64,000 bases of DNA from Sisyra terminalis (lineage: Eukaryota; Arthropoda; Insecta; Neuroptera; Sisyridae). The stretch covers positions 4,278,001-4,342,000 of the forward strand of contig OY292280.1 of NCBI GenBank assembly GCA_958496175.1, written 5' to 3'. The position numbers and the translations under genes are program-made. The first letter of the stretch is position 1; each line of letters starts with the position of its first letter. The notes beneath the pieces were generated by a model. That model was not told the origin of the DNA. It did no database searches and saw only the letters and a program-made list of their open reading frames with translations. This document shows, one piece after another, positions 49,872 through 61,900 of the stretch.

Positions 49872-50249
49872 GCAGTTTAAAGGAGTGGAAGGAAAGCGTA
49901 AAAGACAAGGTAATTTAAAATATTTTAATAATCATTCATAATATTATACATAATGATTTCAATATATTTATGCCATTAAATTAAAATTATCATAAGTCAT
50001 CATTTAACTCTGGTGGTTTCCCTGGAAACATAAATGATGCTCTGTCATTGACAAGGGTGGAAAACAAAAGCTTAGACCCTACAGTACAAGAACTGCTTAT
50101 AAATATAGGGAACAATTGAAATTTTTGTGACCACACAATAAAGATGATGACTTCGTATAGTGTGATCAAAAAATATCGATTCTTTCAATATTAATCGGAG
50201 ATTCACGATTGTACTTGACAAATATTTGGTGTTTATACAAATTGCGTGC

Positions 50250-50310
50250 AATCGGTCGTCACTATATGACGTCATTATCATTGCTCTAATGTGTGATAAG
50301 CATAAAGTGG
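50250..50310 (+). repeat. CRE-bearing dispersed repeat, copy 2
   Basis: CACTATATGACGTCATTATC then ATTGCTCTAATGTGTG. Almost identical to copy 1 across about 30 bp. Confidence 0.5.
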
Positions 50311-51008
50311 TATTTAAACAGTGCATGTATTGTATGATCTAAAGCAGGATTTTTCAATTTCAGGGCATATTTAATAGGGACCATTAGAAAAGTAAAAATT
50401 GCGAAAGCATGGTAGTGACGCATACAATGATGGGTTTAATGAGTCCATGACGAAAATAAAATTAAAAATCCACCTTAAAAATCAGTGGGCTAAAGTTAAA
50501 TGGTAACAGGCAATGCGCATATCTTTAGTGTTTAGTTGGTTGCCTATAGCAGTTAGCATAACTAATTTGAACTCGCTACCAGAAAACTAGCATAAAGATG
50601 TCATGACCTCATTAATGAGCATCAATTGAAGTGGTTCGCTTAACTAAGGGAAACAATGATAACATATCTGAATGTATTTTAAAGATTCTTCCCGCAAATT
50701 GCCTTAGTATTAAAAGTCCGTTGATTTGATGTTATAGCGTTATAGCACCATCTAGTGGAATGTATTGTAAAGGTGGCGCTAGCTACAGGGAACCGTTGAA
50801 CTCGAATTTTCAGTAAATTCGAAAATCAATAGAACAGGTTCATATATTTCCAAATAAGTAATATCTTCTATAACAAAACTTGTTTTGTTAGATCCACACC
50901 CTTTTCAATGTCAGCGCCTCAAATATTTATAAAAGAAAAATGGTAACAAAACAAATGCAATTTTCAAAGAGGAATGTGTTTTGGAGAACATAAAAAATTC
51001 ATCATAGT

Positions 51009-54000
51009 TCACCTATCAGATGGAGTTGGCTTAATTGTTTCAACCCAACTCAAATGTTCCATATAGTAAGGAAGAATTGGAATAACAAATACTGATATAT
51101 CATCCACTGTGGCTGGTTTTTGGTCAGCCCTGGCCCAGGAACCGTTTGGCGTCATCTTTCCTCGTGCGTGCGCAACCAGCGCTTGCGCTGTAAATAAGTA
51201 CCGGTGCTTCTCATCCGGAAGTTGTCGTAAACTATTGATGACCAAATCGGTGGCTTTCCGGTTACTGGTTACATCCCACAGGCCATCCGTTCCCAAAATA
51301 ACAACGTCATCGTCGGACATATTTTTAAACTCGTCCAAACTAATTACGTAAACTTCCGGATGGGACGAAAGAAACGGCTTGATTAGAACCTTTGTATTCA
51401 TGCCCCGAATATCATGGTCACCAAATCCCCGCGTAACCCCAATCGTTCCCATAACTCGACTCTAAAACAAAAGGAATTCCAGTGAAAATATTCAAGGCAC
51501 CATATAGGGATCATCCATAAATTATTTCCCTTGATTTATAAGATTTGTGAGCAACGCCCTCTCTCTTTATCGCATTTAGTTACATCTCTTTCCAAGAAAC
51601 GTTAAACTTTGGAACTCCTACCCTACGGTAGATTTTAAAAAAGCTAATTTTATTTAAGAAGTTTTATTAAACCCTTTGTTTCACCCCTTATGGTTGGAAA
51701 TTCAAAAAAAAAACGTTATGTGTTAAATTAACACTAATTAACGTTATATTATTGATCTCTTCCACCTTAAATAGGGACATAATTTATGAATGGTCCTTGA
51801 CCGGTCAATGGGTTGCTCATAGCAATAAAATGATCGAAAAATTTGTAGTAATACGCATTGTCTCTGAAAAATATTAGTGATCACTTTATGACGTCACCAT
51901 CATTGCTCCTATATCTAATTGAAAATAGGAACCTATGAGCAGCCCATGTTTTAAATGGTCTACGGTAGTAATGACGAACCTTTAACAGTAGTAGTTAAAT
52001 TTTATATAACACTTGTTCTACACTGTCCGGTAAACTAGGTTTTAGTCCATGATACCAATTAGAAAAGGGGTAGGAGAAGAAAACCAAAACTATTTTGTTA
52101 TAAACTTATTTTTTACAAACCTGATCACAAAAATTAACAGATCATTTAAGAATCTTTGCGGGTGAGTGGCTGACCCGCGGGTCATAGGTTCGCCATCACT
52201 GATCTAAGAGTTGGTCCCATATTTTAATTACCCGTTTTCCTTCTCCGGCTACAAGTGGTTTCCTTAAATCTTCCACAGCAACAGTCTTGTAAGCCCATCC
52301 GTTCATTAATGGGTCACGATATAGAACACGTTGACCCAATTCTTGGCGAGTGGGACGACGGAGAAATTCGCGGGCGGTAAATTCGTTGCCCAGCAGCTGG
52401 GGCTGATGGGCGGCTAAATTTTTAATCCGCTCCCGTTCTGATACAGGAGTGAAATCGTTTGAAAGGGGAATTATTCTGGAGTCTGAATTTATGCAGCAAA
52501 TGCCTCGCGAGTCCCCAGCATTCGCTACATATAATTTACCCAGAAGCATCAACAACACAAGAGCTGTGCATCCGCCGGATGGTAAATACTTATCACGATC
52601 CCCTTCAATTAGTTGATCCTACAAAGAAAAAAAATATCAGTTTTCCAAATGGTCTTCCTAACAGTTACGAAGCGATCCAATATTACTTGATGACCACTAC
52701 AGAAGATTGTTTTGCAATTGAAATACGTATATGGGCATGCCTACTATCAGAACTTTTTTTGAAAATTTACGTTTTTAGTTTACTTTTATTGAATTATCCT
52801 TATCAAAAATTCACATAAATCTATATGGAATCATTTTTGTGGGTTATATAGGAAGCCACATGGGAAACCATGGATTCATGTAGGAAAAGGTAGATTTATG
52901 TGGATTCATATCGGAAATAAAGAGAGGGATGGTTAAAGACAATATCTCCAATTAAAGGATAGTTAAAGAACATACCCTTATTTTCTAATTATAATTTTAA
53001 TATTTCTGTCATCCGCTAACCAGATTTCAAGATATTATGCGCTAAAATTTCATCTTTTTCTCATCGACGCCAGAAACTTGCATAATTTCAAAGGGAACTT
53101 TTAACTTGAAAACTATATTTCTATTATTTAAATTGTTTTCAATACACTTTTAATGGCTCTTGTCCCTTTTAGAACCGTCAAAATCGGGCAACGTTGCATT
53201 TTCTACTTGGTTTTTAAATTAATTCGCGACTAAATCGGTCCATAATGAAAATTTTGTCACAAAAGTGAAAATTTATACCATATTAGAATTGAATTAATAA
53301 AAAAACCGCGAATAGAATAAAAACAAAATGCAACGTTGCCGGATTTGACGGTTCCAAAAAGGACATGAGTCTTTTTAATTTTTTTTAAAGGCAAGATATC
53401 TTTGACAGAGATGGAAAACAAAAATGTCTTCTGCAACGTTAGGTCGTTTAATTAACATTGGAGGACAAATTTAATTCTGCAAGAAAATATTTAGAATAAA
53501 TAAATGGCAAAATAACTAAAATTAATTTTTAGTATGTAATTTACAGTGCTGTTCTATGAATTTTATGGGAACATTCTATGAAAATTCAAGTGTAAATCAT
53601 TTGATATTCCTACAGGAATCCACATGGGAAACCATGTGGAAACCACATAGGAATCTATATAGAAGACCGCACAAAAATCTACATAGGAAACCACCTAGGA
53701 ATCTATATAAGAAATCACATTTGAATCCACATAAATGAATCCAATTCAACGAAAAAAATCTAATTTGAATAAATTACGATTTCATAGTTCTCGGTCTTTT
53801 ATTTTTAGAGGAAACTAATTTCTAAAATAAAAAGTATGCACTTATGAATTCGTATATTTTTCTGCATTATTTTTAAAAATCTATATATTGATACACCACA
53901 CCTTTATATGGTAAATTTTCGTTTTCCATCATCAACTACAATTACAGGGATGATTTTCTGCCTTTGTACAATTATTGCTTTTGCTTTACTATTGGACATT

Positions 54001-55627
54001 TCCTTTGACCCGGAAATAAAAATTTTACATCTAGCCATGTTGGACACCCCTGATTTAAAGAATTGTATAGCGGTTCATATAATGCACCTTTTTTTCAACT
54101 ATCATCCTTACAATGCTAATAAAATGGCGACAGAATGAAAATCTAACGACTCAAGTCCCTTTTAGAACAGTAAAATTTGGCAACGTTGCATTTTCCACAT
54201 TGTTTTTAATTTAATTCGCGAATAAATCGCTCCATAAGCCTACTGATGACCGAGTGGTCTAGGTGACCACTCCAAAACTAATAAATATTGGGTTCGATCC
54301 TCGAATCGAGCAAATTTTCCATATTTCTCGATTACGGATTTTAATAACCCTAGAGTGGCTAAAGACCTTAGTAATTATAAAGCAACGGTAAATAATAATT
54401 GAAAAAAAACGGTCCATAATGAAAATTTAGTCCCCGAAGAGTAAACAAAACAGATAATGTTGCCAGATTTGACTGTTTTAAAAGGGATTTAAGTCATTTT
54501 AATTATGTGAGTCATATTTGAAGAGGAAAAAGATTTAGGCTCATGTGTACTTTAGCACACCCAAAATCTGACAATGTTGCATTTTCGACTTTGTTTTTAA
54601 TTTAATTTGCGATTAAATCGGTCTATAATGAAAATTTAGCCACAAAAGAGAGAATTATACCATATTAGGATTGAATAAACAAAAATATCGTGAATTAAAT
54701 TAAAAACAAATTCGAAAATGCAACGTTGTCAGATTGTGGGTGTGCTAAAGTAGACTCGAGCCAAGATTTACATTTGATGTAAAAGGTTCCAAGAAAAGGG
54801 GAGGAAGAAGAATGAAATCCTGGATTTATTGAAATGAGGAATGGACGATTTTAATTTGAGGAATCTTGCCAGGGATAGATAACGCTGGGTAACACAGTTA
54901 TTGGCAAGGGTAGTTTGAAAGAACTTAAATTTCTGCGTTTAGTACCATTTCATTGAATGATGTTTCCAGTGCTCCAATGATGAGGGAATCCTGAGTGACT
55001 ACCGATGAGGGGAACTCAATATCGGGCATTAGTTCGTCGATAATGTCGACAAGTTTTTGCTAAAAAATTGCCAAAGAATAATATGTACAGTTGTGGAAAA
55101 TTGTTACAAATTACGTGAATGATGTGATGGAGTTGATTAGCAGCCGCTAAAGCGGCTCCAACTCCGGCATGTCCATCAAATATTCCGAAATAGACATACG
55201 GAATAACAACAGTCTTTGCCTCTATACTGGTAGGATCCGTTCCCGGATCTTGGGTATTTGGTTTGGGGTTTCGCCGTAATATTTCCACTTTATTCACAGC
55301 TTGATCCTCATTCCACACGGATTTGCCCGCATTTACGCATTCAGCATATCCTGCAATGTAGTCACTATAGAATGGTATTCGGGTGTGCAGAAGTATCCTA
55401 CCTGTGTTCCAGGGTAAAATTTGAGAATCCCGAGGGACGATAATCGGCCGCATACGGTGATCAGCCGAGGCTTTGATTTCTTCCGTTGTCGTCAAACCGA
55501 GAAAATCAGGACGGGTATACATAAATTTCGATTCATGTTTCTGTTCGGGAAGTTTCTGGTAAGGACCCGGTGGTGCCTCATTACCACCCACTGCATTATA
55601 CAAGACATTCCGAAAACGATTAAACAT
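51009..55627 (-). CDS. PPM1H: Protein phosphatase 1H-like PP2C (PPM1H/J/M family), 5 exons
   Basis: A Mg/Mn-dependent Ser/Thr phosphatase; mammalian PPM1H dephosphorylates Rab GTPases phosphorylated by LRRK2. Exons: 55627-55402, 55350-55115, 55059-54946, 52618-52232 and 51461-51009, giving 471 aa (human PPM1H 514). Conserved parts in order: SADHRMRPIIVPRD; GYAECVNAGKSVWNEDQA; FGIFDGHAGVGAA with the metal-binding Asp; SGGCTALVLLMLLGKLYVAN followed by AGDSR; LLGNEFTAREF; WAYKTVAVEDL; GTIGVTRGFGDHD; GTDGLWDVTSN; and DDISVFVIP. The human insertion between DGHAG and LVIGALE is much shorter here. Intron 1 is 51 nt, a multiple of three and stop-free, so its retention adds GRILLHTRIPFYSDYIA. Intron 3 (2.3 kb) holds transposons. 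The ATG at 55627 is the first in frame. Confidence 0.95.
51880..51945 (+). repeat. CRE-bearing dispersed repeat, copy 3
   Basis: CACTTTATGACGTCACCATC then ATTGCTCCTATAT and a CCTATGAGCAGCC block. In PPM1H intron 4. Confidence 0.45.
52150..52199. mobile_element. hAT-type terminal fragment in PPM1H intron 4
   Basis: On the minus strand it reads CAGTGATGGCGAACCTATGA and CCCGCGGGTCAGCC, a hAT-like end. It lies about 30 bp inside the intron after exon 4. The other end was not found. Confidence 0.45.
52655..52770. mobile_element. MITE-A right-arm fragment
   Basis: CAGTTACGAAGCGATCCAAT, ACTTGATGACCACTACAGAA and GCAATTGAAATACGTATATG match the right arm of MITE-A. In PPM1H intron 3. Confidence 0.5.
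52815..52920. repeat. Short imperfect minisatellite
   Basis: Variants of GGAAGCCACATGGGAAACCA and GGATTCATGTAGGAAA repeat here, and again at 53612-53745. Confidence 0.45.
53158..53372. mobile_element. MITE-B-related element, second subfamily
   Basis: Begins GGCTCTTGTCCCTTTTAGAA and ends with the inverse arm finishing AAAAAGGACATGAGTC. Flanks CTTTTAAT and TTTTTAAT are a near-perfect 8-bp duplication. Confidence 0.65.
53612..53745. repeat. Minisatellite with a unit of about 20-24 bp
   Basis: Repeats of the type GGAAACCACATAGGAATCTA-TATA. The open frame across it is a consequence of the repeat. Confidence 0.55.
54139..54494. mobile_element. MITE-B-related element split by a SINE
   Basis: The left arm GACTCAAGTCCCTTTTAGAA runs to 54236; the right arm resumes at 54410 and ends TTTAAAAGGGATTTAAGTC. 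The SINE at 54237-54409 interrupts it. Confidence 0.7.
54237..54409 (+). mobile_element. tRNA-derived SINE with target duplication
   Basis: A full-length copy: AGCCTACTGATGACCGAGTG, GGGTTCGATCCTCGAATCGA (intact B box), then CTCGATTACGGATTTTAATA, ACCCTAGAGTGGCTAAAGAC and the A-tail TTGAAAAAAAA. Flanks CGCTCCATA and CGGTCCATA form a near-perfect 9-bp target duplication. Confidence 0.8.
54538..54762. mobile_element. MITE-B, 225 bp, target duplication AAGATTTA
   Basis: Ends GGCTCATGTGTACTTTAGC and inverse. Perfect 8-bp duplication at 54530-54537 and 54763-54770. In PPM1H intron 3. Confidence 0.85.
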
Positions 55628-58600
55628 TTTCACTATTCAATGTATACGTCCGACCCTATCTATATTCCCGTTAAAATTATTTCAAACTCATCGATTTTAC
55701 AATAATTTATCAACCATATTTTACTTCATTTAAACTCGTCATTAATTTCCGACCAATTAAAAATTAATCTCCTTCCCCAACACTAAAGACAATTTATCAA
55801 AGATTCCCCAAAAAAAAATTGCGATTAAATCATAAAACGTGCACCATAAGTAAAACATGAAATATCAACATATGATATTACTACTATAAAAATAGAGCTT
55901 TCGCACAGCTCACATGTGCTAATCAGCGCTCATGTCAGCTCATGTGCTACCATATTATGTATCCATAAAGAATAAGGCAATATAAGGAAACAAATGAAAC
56001 GTAAATTATTCAGCCATGACACTTTTCTATCTCTATTTATTACATACATCAGCCGAATCGAAAACACTATGCGCAAATGTATAACAAATTTGTTTTCAGA
56101 AAATTATCATAATATTTACATTCCATTCGGAATGATTCGGAATATCTGGTACAAGTTTGCCAACACGTTTTTCCCTAAAAATGAAATCCCTGCCAGCCTT
56201 GGCAGCCCTGTCAAAACTTCTCCCGACTTCTTCAGTTCCCAACAGTCCCGAATCAATTTGCTCCGTTACGACCAGTTTGACCAGTCCAATTTTTCAATCT
56301 ACACTTGAAAGCTTAAGGATGTTATGAAAGTATATCAAAATGCTACTAGACAACTAAAAATTTCCTTATTCAATGCTAAACCACCTGTGAAAATTTTAAA
56401 GCAGTTCACTAATTCGTTAAAAAGTAATTACAATTTAAAAATACTATAATTTTACATGTAATCTTATGGAGATTCGGTGATCCAACAGACTAAATTTATA
56501 TTTATTGGCAAAAAAATTGCTATCAGATATTCAAACTTTCATAGTATGTAATTTAAACTTTAAGGGACTAATTTTGAATAAGTTTATTTGAATTCACCAT
56601 ACGGTTTTTAAGAAACAAATTAAAAACAGACCGAAAATGTGGTTTTTACTTGATAAATTAATAAGTGTATAAGAAAGTGCGGCAACACTGTTGTCAGCTG
56701 AAACGTACCGTTTTGTATATAATACAAGCTGTGTTAGTACATTTGGTTAGATAAAAATGAATCGCATAATTTTTCTTTGTCGAAGCGGAAAGAATGAAGA
56801 ATGAAGCGGAAAAGAATGAAATATGTCAAATAATTTATTTTCAAAATGTTAAGCATGTCACGCATGCTCATTCACAACATGTGAGAGAGACATATTAAAG
56901 TTGCCAACACTGCCAACCTATAAATTCGACAGCATTATCGCGTTTTCATTATTTTATATAATGTTGAATTAATTTAATTATTATTTTTTAATTATAATTG
57001 TCTTAAAAACATGCTAATTTAATGTTTCATTTATGATTTAATCAAATTCAAAAATTCTACATTTATAACTTTTGAGCATTAAATTATTAATATTTTGATT
57101 TGTTAAGTTGAAATTAAGGCTTTTTCAGCCTCAAAAGTTAGTTAAAATCTTCTATATTCCTTGGTTTTTGCTATTTAATTTATAATTTTGGTAATTTTTT
57201 TTTTCTCTATAGTTCCGTATTAAAAACAAAAATCTTAGAATTTCTTTACTAGATTACTGAGAAATTGTATGAATAATATATTCTACGAAACTTTACCCTG
57301 TAAAAAAAGACAGTTTGGAACCATTACATTTAAAATGCCTTTAATAAATTTAAACGACTTCTAATGTGTTTTTAGAACATTTAATAACCAGTAAATACCT
57401 TTTCGCAACTACTTCAAAATGGCGGACAATCAACAATAATTCACTTGTTTCTTTCAAGTCATTCCCTCACATTGAAGGAAGAAAAAAAGTGGTGTTGCTA
57501 TATTTTAATAATAATTGTACAGTAAACTACAGTAAAGAAAGTTTTTAAAAATTTGAGATTTTTTTAAGTTAAACTTCATTTCGTCATTCCCTCATTTTAA
57601 ATTGAATCGAGGGAATGGCAATATATGAGATAATGGCTTTTAAACAAACCGAAATTAACTTTTGCTTATTTACTCGTAAAATTCATCATTTTTCCTGTTT
57701 AAAGATGAAAACATCATTTATAATGATTTTAGTGAAAATATTTCTGTAAATACAGAGATACAAGTAGTATGTTTTGACGATGAAGGACAAAAAAATATCA
57801 TTTTACAGAGGATATTATATTTGTGTTTCAATAATGTTGGGGCCCAAATTTTTGGCTCTTTTTCAAATAATAATAAATATGATTCAATAACGGTATAGGC
57901 TATAAAAACTATTCATTTGAAAATTATAAATCATCCTTATAATTCATCTAAAATAAGTTAATTCTGGGGATCACTATGTTGGTAAAATTATGATAAAATA
58001 AAAAAAAATCATTTTTTAAACATAATTTTTAGTTTTTTTTCTACCTAATTTCGGGATTTGATGAGAATCATCCATTTACGTTGTTAAATTTAACATTAAA
58101 ACTGTTATTTAAACAGTTCTTTTTTATTTTATTACATAAAGAAAAATAGATATAATAGTAAAATAATTTATTGAAACTTGATAATAAAATTAAAAATGTT
58201 ATTGAATTTAAATCATTTTCCTTTTATAAATTTTGATTAGTTTCGTTGAGAATAGGCAACCCAAATACCATTTACGTTTTTAAAAAAAATTCCGGATTGT
58301 TTCCAACAAGCGCACTCCAAAAGTGCGATCAAGTTGACCGAGATCAACTCTTTGAGTTCTGAACAAATCCCAAACCATCCTGGACTGTTGTAAGAAAATG
58401 GCGATTTAATTTTCTAACTTATTTAGTTAATTAATAAAAAAAAGGTAAATAAAAAACACTTCAAAAACTTCAATATTGACTATCCTATAAGAATTCGGAA
58501 ACAATTCATCATTTTCTGTCAACTTCGTTGTCTATTTCAAATATTAATTGAAAAAGAAGCATGCTCCATACGTTAATTGATTAAATTTATAAATTATTTG

Positions 58601-58907
58601 GCAATCATTTCTTTTCCTCTAATTAAATCGCCGCAAACGAGTAATTTATATTACGGTGTAATATTTTGCCACACTTGTGTTTCTGTTGTTGATTATTCGA
58701 CATATGGCACATTGTAAGTCGAATTTTCATTAATTTAATAGGTCATTATATTTTTATTGATATTTACTTTTTAAAAACGAAACTTCCATCAAATGTTTAA
58801 TATAAGATATGGTCGAATAACTGTTTATAATTTTTTCCGTTTTTTTTAGGTTAATTGTCTGTGATTATACGTAGGGTTGGTACCAGGATCATTTGTCTTA
58901 TAAGGAT
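55628..58907. other. Divergent intergenic region PPM1H / EAF
   Basis: AT-rich, no recognised gene or repeat family. A 5' UTR exon of EAF may begin after the acceptor TTTTTTTTAG at about 58850. The 104-codon frame at 55994-56308 has no protein-like features I recognise. Confidence 0.5.
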
Positions 58908-61900
58908 ATGGGCGATAAGTTAAACTTGGGGTCAGAAGTCCGAGAACTTAAATTGGGTGCTAGTTTTACGAATCCGCGCAGTACAGCTTTCCATACTGTA
59001 CGTTACGATTTTAAACCAGCTAGTGTTGATTTAACTAAATCGGCGAATATTGATGTTGGTTCCAATAATCAAGTAACCGTCAACGTACCTCATCTAGGTC
59101 AGTAAATTCTACATCCTTAAAGTCCGTTGAATTGCTTCTTTATTTTAATCTTAAATAGTTTAGCGAATTTCAAAAATTTTCCTTTGTAACTTCCAAAATA
59201 CGTTTTTAGATGGAGCCGGGACGTCTCAAACCGTGTACAAAGGGTCCCAAAAACCATACCAGAAGGAATGTGTTTTGATCATTGATCGTAACACTGGCGA
59301 AATCACCTTGGAAAAACTAACCAGTAATATTCAAGTGAAGAAAACACGATCGGAAACGTCTTCCAAACCGTTACCATCGTTACATGATAAATCACATGAT
59401 TCCAGCTTAGCCGGACCTAGTGGAACTAGTGCCATCAATTCCAGACCTAAGCTAAAGCCTAAACGAACACGACATGATCGTCATCGTGAACAAAGTAATT
59501 CCATTTTCCCTAAAACATTCCAAAACTTTATCTTCTCTATTGGAGGAAACAATTTCCAATTTTAACAAACAAGAAACAGAGAAAATAAACTAATAGGCTC
59601 AAGTGTACTTTAGCACACCTACAATCTGGCAACGTTGCATTTTCGACTTTGTTTTTAATTTAATTCGCGATTATATCGGTCCATAATGAAACTTGAGCCA
59701 CAAAAGAGAGAATTATACCATGTTAGAATTGAATTAACAAAAATATCGCAAATTAAATTAACAACAAAATCGAAAATGCAACATTGCCAGATTGTGGGTG
59801 TGCTAAAGTACACTCTTTCCAACTAATATTCCAATTGACTAGTTTATAAACATTAACGCTACAATTAATTTCATTGGAATTGATCAGGAATTTCCCGAAG
59901 CGGATAAAATTCCTGTTTTACACAACGTTAATATACGTAACGTCATATACGTAACTCCAACTACATACTCTTAGAATGGCGCGAGTGAATGAAAGTAATG
60001 AAAATAGATCTAGGGAAAAGAAGAAAACATTTCTAAAATTTTCTTGTTTAACCAAAATTTATATCAATGGCAGTGTGCTTTTTATTCGTTGTATATATTT
60101 TTAAAAGATAAAACAGCTCAAGTGTACTTTAGCACACCCACAATCTGGCAATGTTACATTTTCGACTTTGTTTTTAATTTAATTCGCGATATTTTTGTTA
60201 ATTCAATTCTAATATGCTATAATTCTCTCTTTTGTGGCTAAATTTTCATTATGGACCGATTTAATCGCGATTTAAATTAAAAACAAAGTCGAAAATGCAA
60301 CATTGCCAGGTTGTGGGTGTGCTAAAGTACACATGAGCCGATAAAACTTTTTATAAAAACTTATATTTTTTTTAAACAACAAGGGGCCCAGGTCCCTTTT
60401 AGGTTGGCCAAATCGGGTAATGTTGCATTTTTTACTTTGTTTTTTAATTTTATTCGCAATTTTTTTGTTAATTCAATTCTAATATGGTATCATTTTCGCT
60501 TTTGTGGCTAAATTTTCGTTATGAACCAATTTATTCGCGAAGTTTATGCTTAAATATTTGGCATTCCAGTGGATCAAGCACGTTAGCGTAGATCAGAACC
60601 ATTATGGACCAATTCAATTTATTCACGAATTAAAGAAAAAAAAATCTTCTTTATTTTTTCTTTAATTCGTGAATAAATTGAATTGGTCCATAATGCCCAA
60701 AAAAGGTTCATGTTCCTTTTAGCGACATCAATATTTGGTAACGTAACATTTTCTACTTTCGTTGTAATTTAATTCGCGAATAAATCAATTTATTATGGAA
60801 ATATATCAACAAAAGAGAAAGTTATACAATATTAGAATCGAATTAACAAAAAAATGCGAATTAAAATGAAACTTTGTCGAATTTTTACGCCGCTAAAAAG
60901 GACACGAGCCAAAAAAAATCGGCCCAAATCCGTTTAAGGTCGGTTAATATTCGGCAACGTTACATTTTCTACTTGGTTTTTAATTTAATTCGCAAATAAA
61001 TCTGTTCATATTGAAAATTTAGTCAAAAAAAAATAAAATTTTTCCATATTAGAATTGAATTATTGTTGCTATTTTACAGTCGGTAAAATCGGAACCGCTA
61101 TTTCATAATACATGCTAATGAGGGAAAATTAAGCAACGTTAGTCATTTATATCTTTATACCTGAATATTCATACTGCATTTCCAAAGTGGTTCACAAATA
61201 TTTTACAGTTGGGCAGACTAAATTAAAATTATTGTTTACCCATTTGTTTAGGCCACCCACTTTACACTTGCGATAAAATGGTTTACATCTTTGGGTGGGA
61301 CCATTCGAAATATTTCGATCATTTCAATCGTAGATTTCATTTAATTATAATATTATAATAAAATTTCAACTTTCAAGTAATAATCGCTAGTTTCGTGAAA
61401 TGCTTAATTATTGACAGTTACATTTGTACTATCAATAGATTCATAGATTTGTAAAAAACGACAACAATTATTTATTGAAATAACTAATTTATATATATAT
61501 TATTTATCTTAAGAGAATATTCTTTTTGTTGAGTAAAAAATTATAGTTTTTTATTCTTAATTACTAATTTAACAAACCACCAAATGGTTTTCCAGGCATC
61601 AATTCATTGTTTTAATATTAACAATTGTTTTGTTATATACGTTATTCTTTTTGTTTTGTTAAGAGGGCGCCAAAATCGACTACGCAAAATTTTTTGTAGA
61701 TGGCACCGGAACACCAAGGTTTATAAAATACACAGGTGGTCTCATTCCAAGGTTCATAAATTACACAGGTTGCCCCATTATAATAAAAAAATGACGTCAT
61801 ACGAAGAATTTTGAAATTTGAATCAGTCTGAAGATATATACGAATTTCTTCTGGATACGTGACGGGCGCATGAGGCCACCTGTGTATTTTATAAACCTTG

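Larger units (their letters stand above)
48689..51008. other. Convergent intergenic region COX5A / PPM1H
   Basis: No genes. It contains a MITE-B-related element (49066-49215), a tandem duplication with two SINE copies (49275-49871) and a CRE-bearing repeat (50250-50310). Confidence 0.55.

Noticed and set aside
52199..52232. A hAT end supplying the splice donor of PPM1H exon 4 (CA|GTGATG at 52199)
   Set aside because: The donor GTAATT at 52231 keeps the conserved GEGKR-SRVMGTIG join; the transposon end is simply intronic.
53556..53738. 60-codon frame with repeated Pro/Lys/His motifs
   Set aside because: Produced by the minisatellite at 53612-53745.
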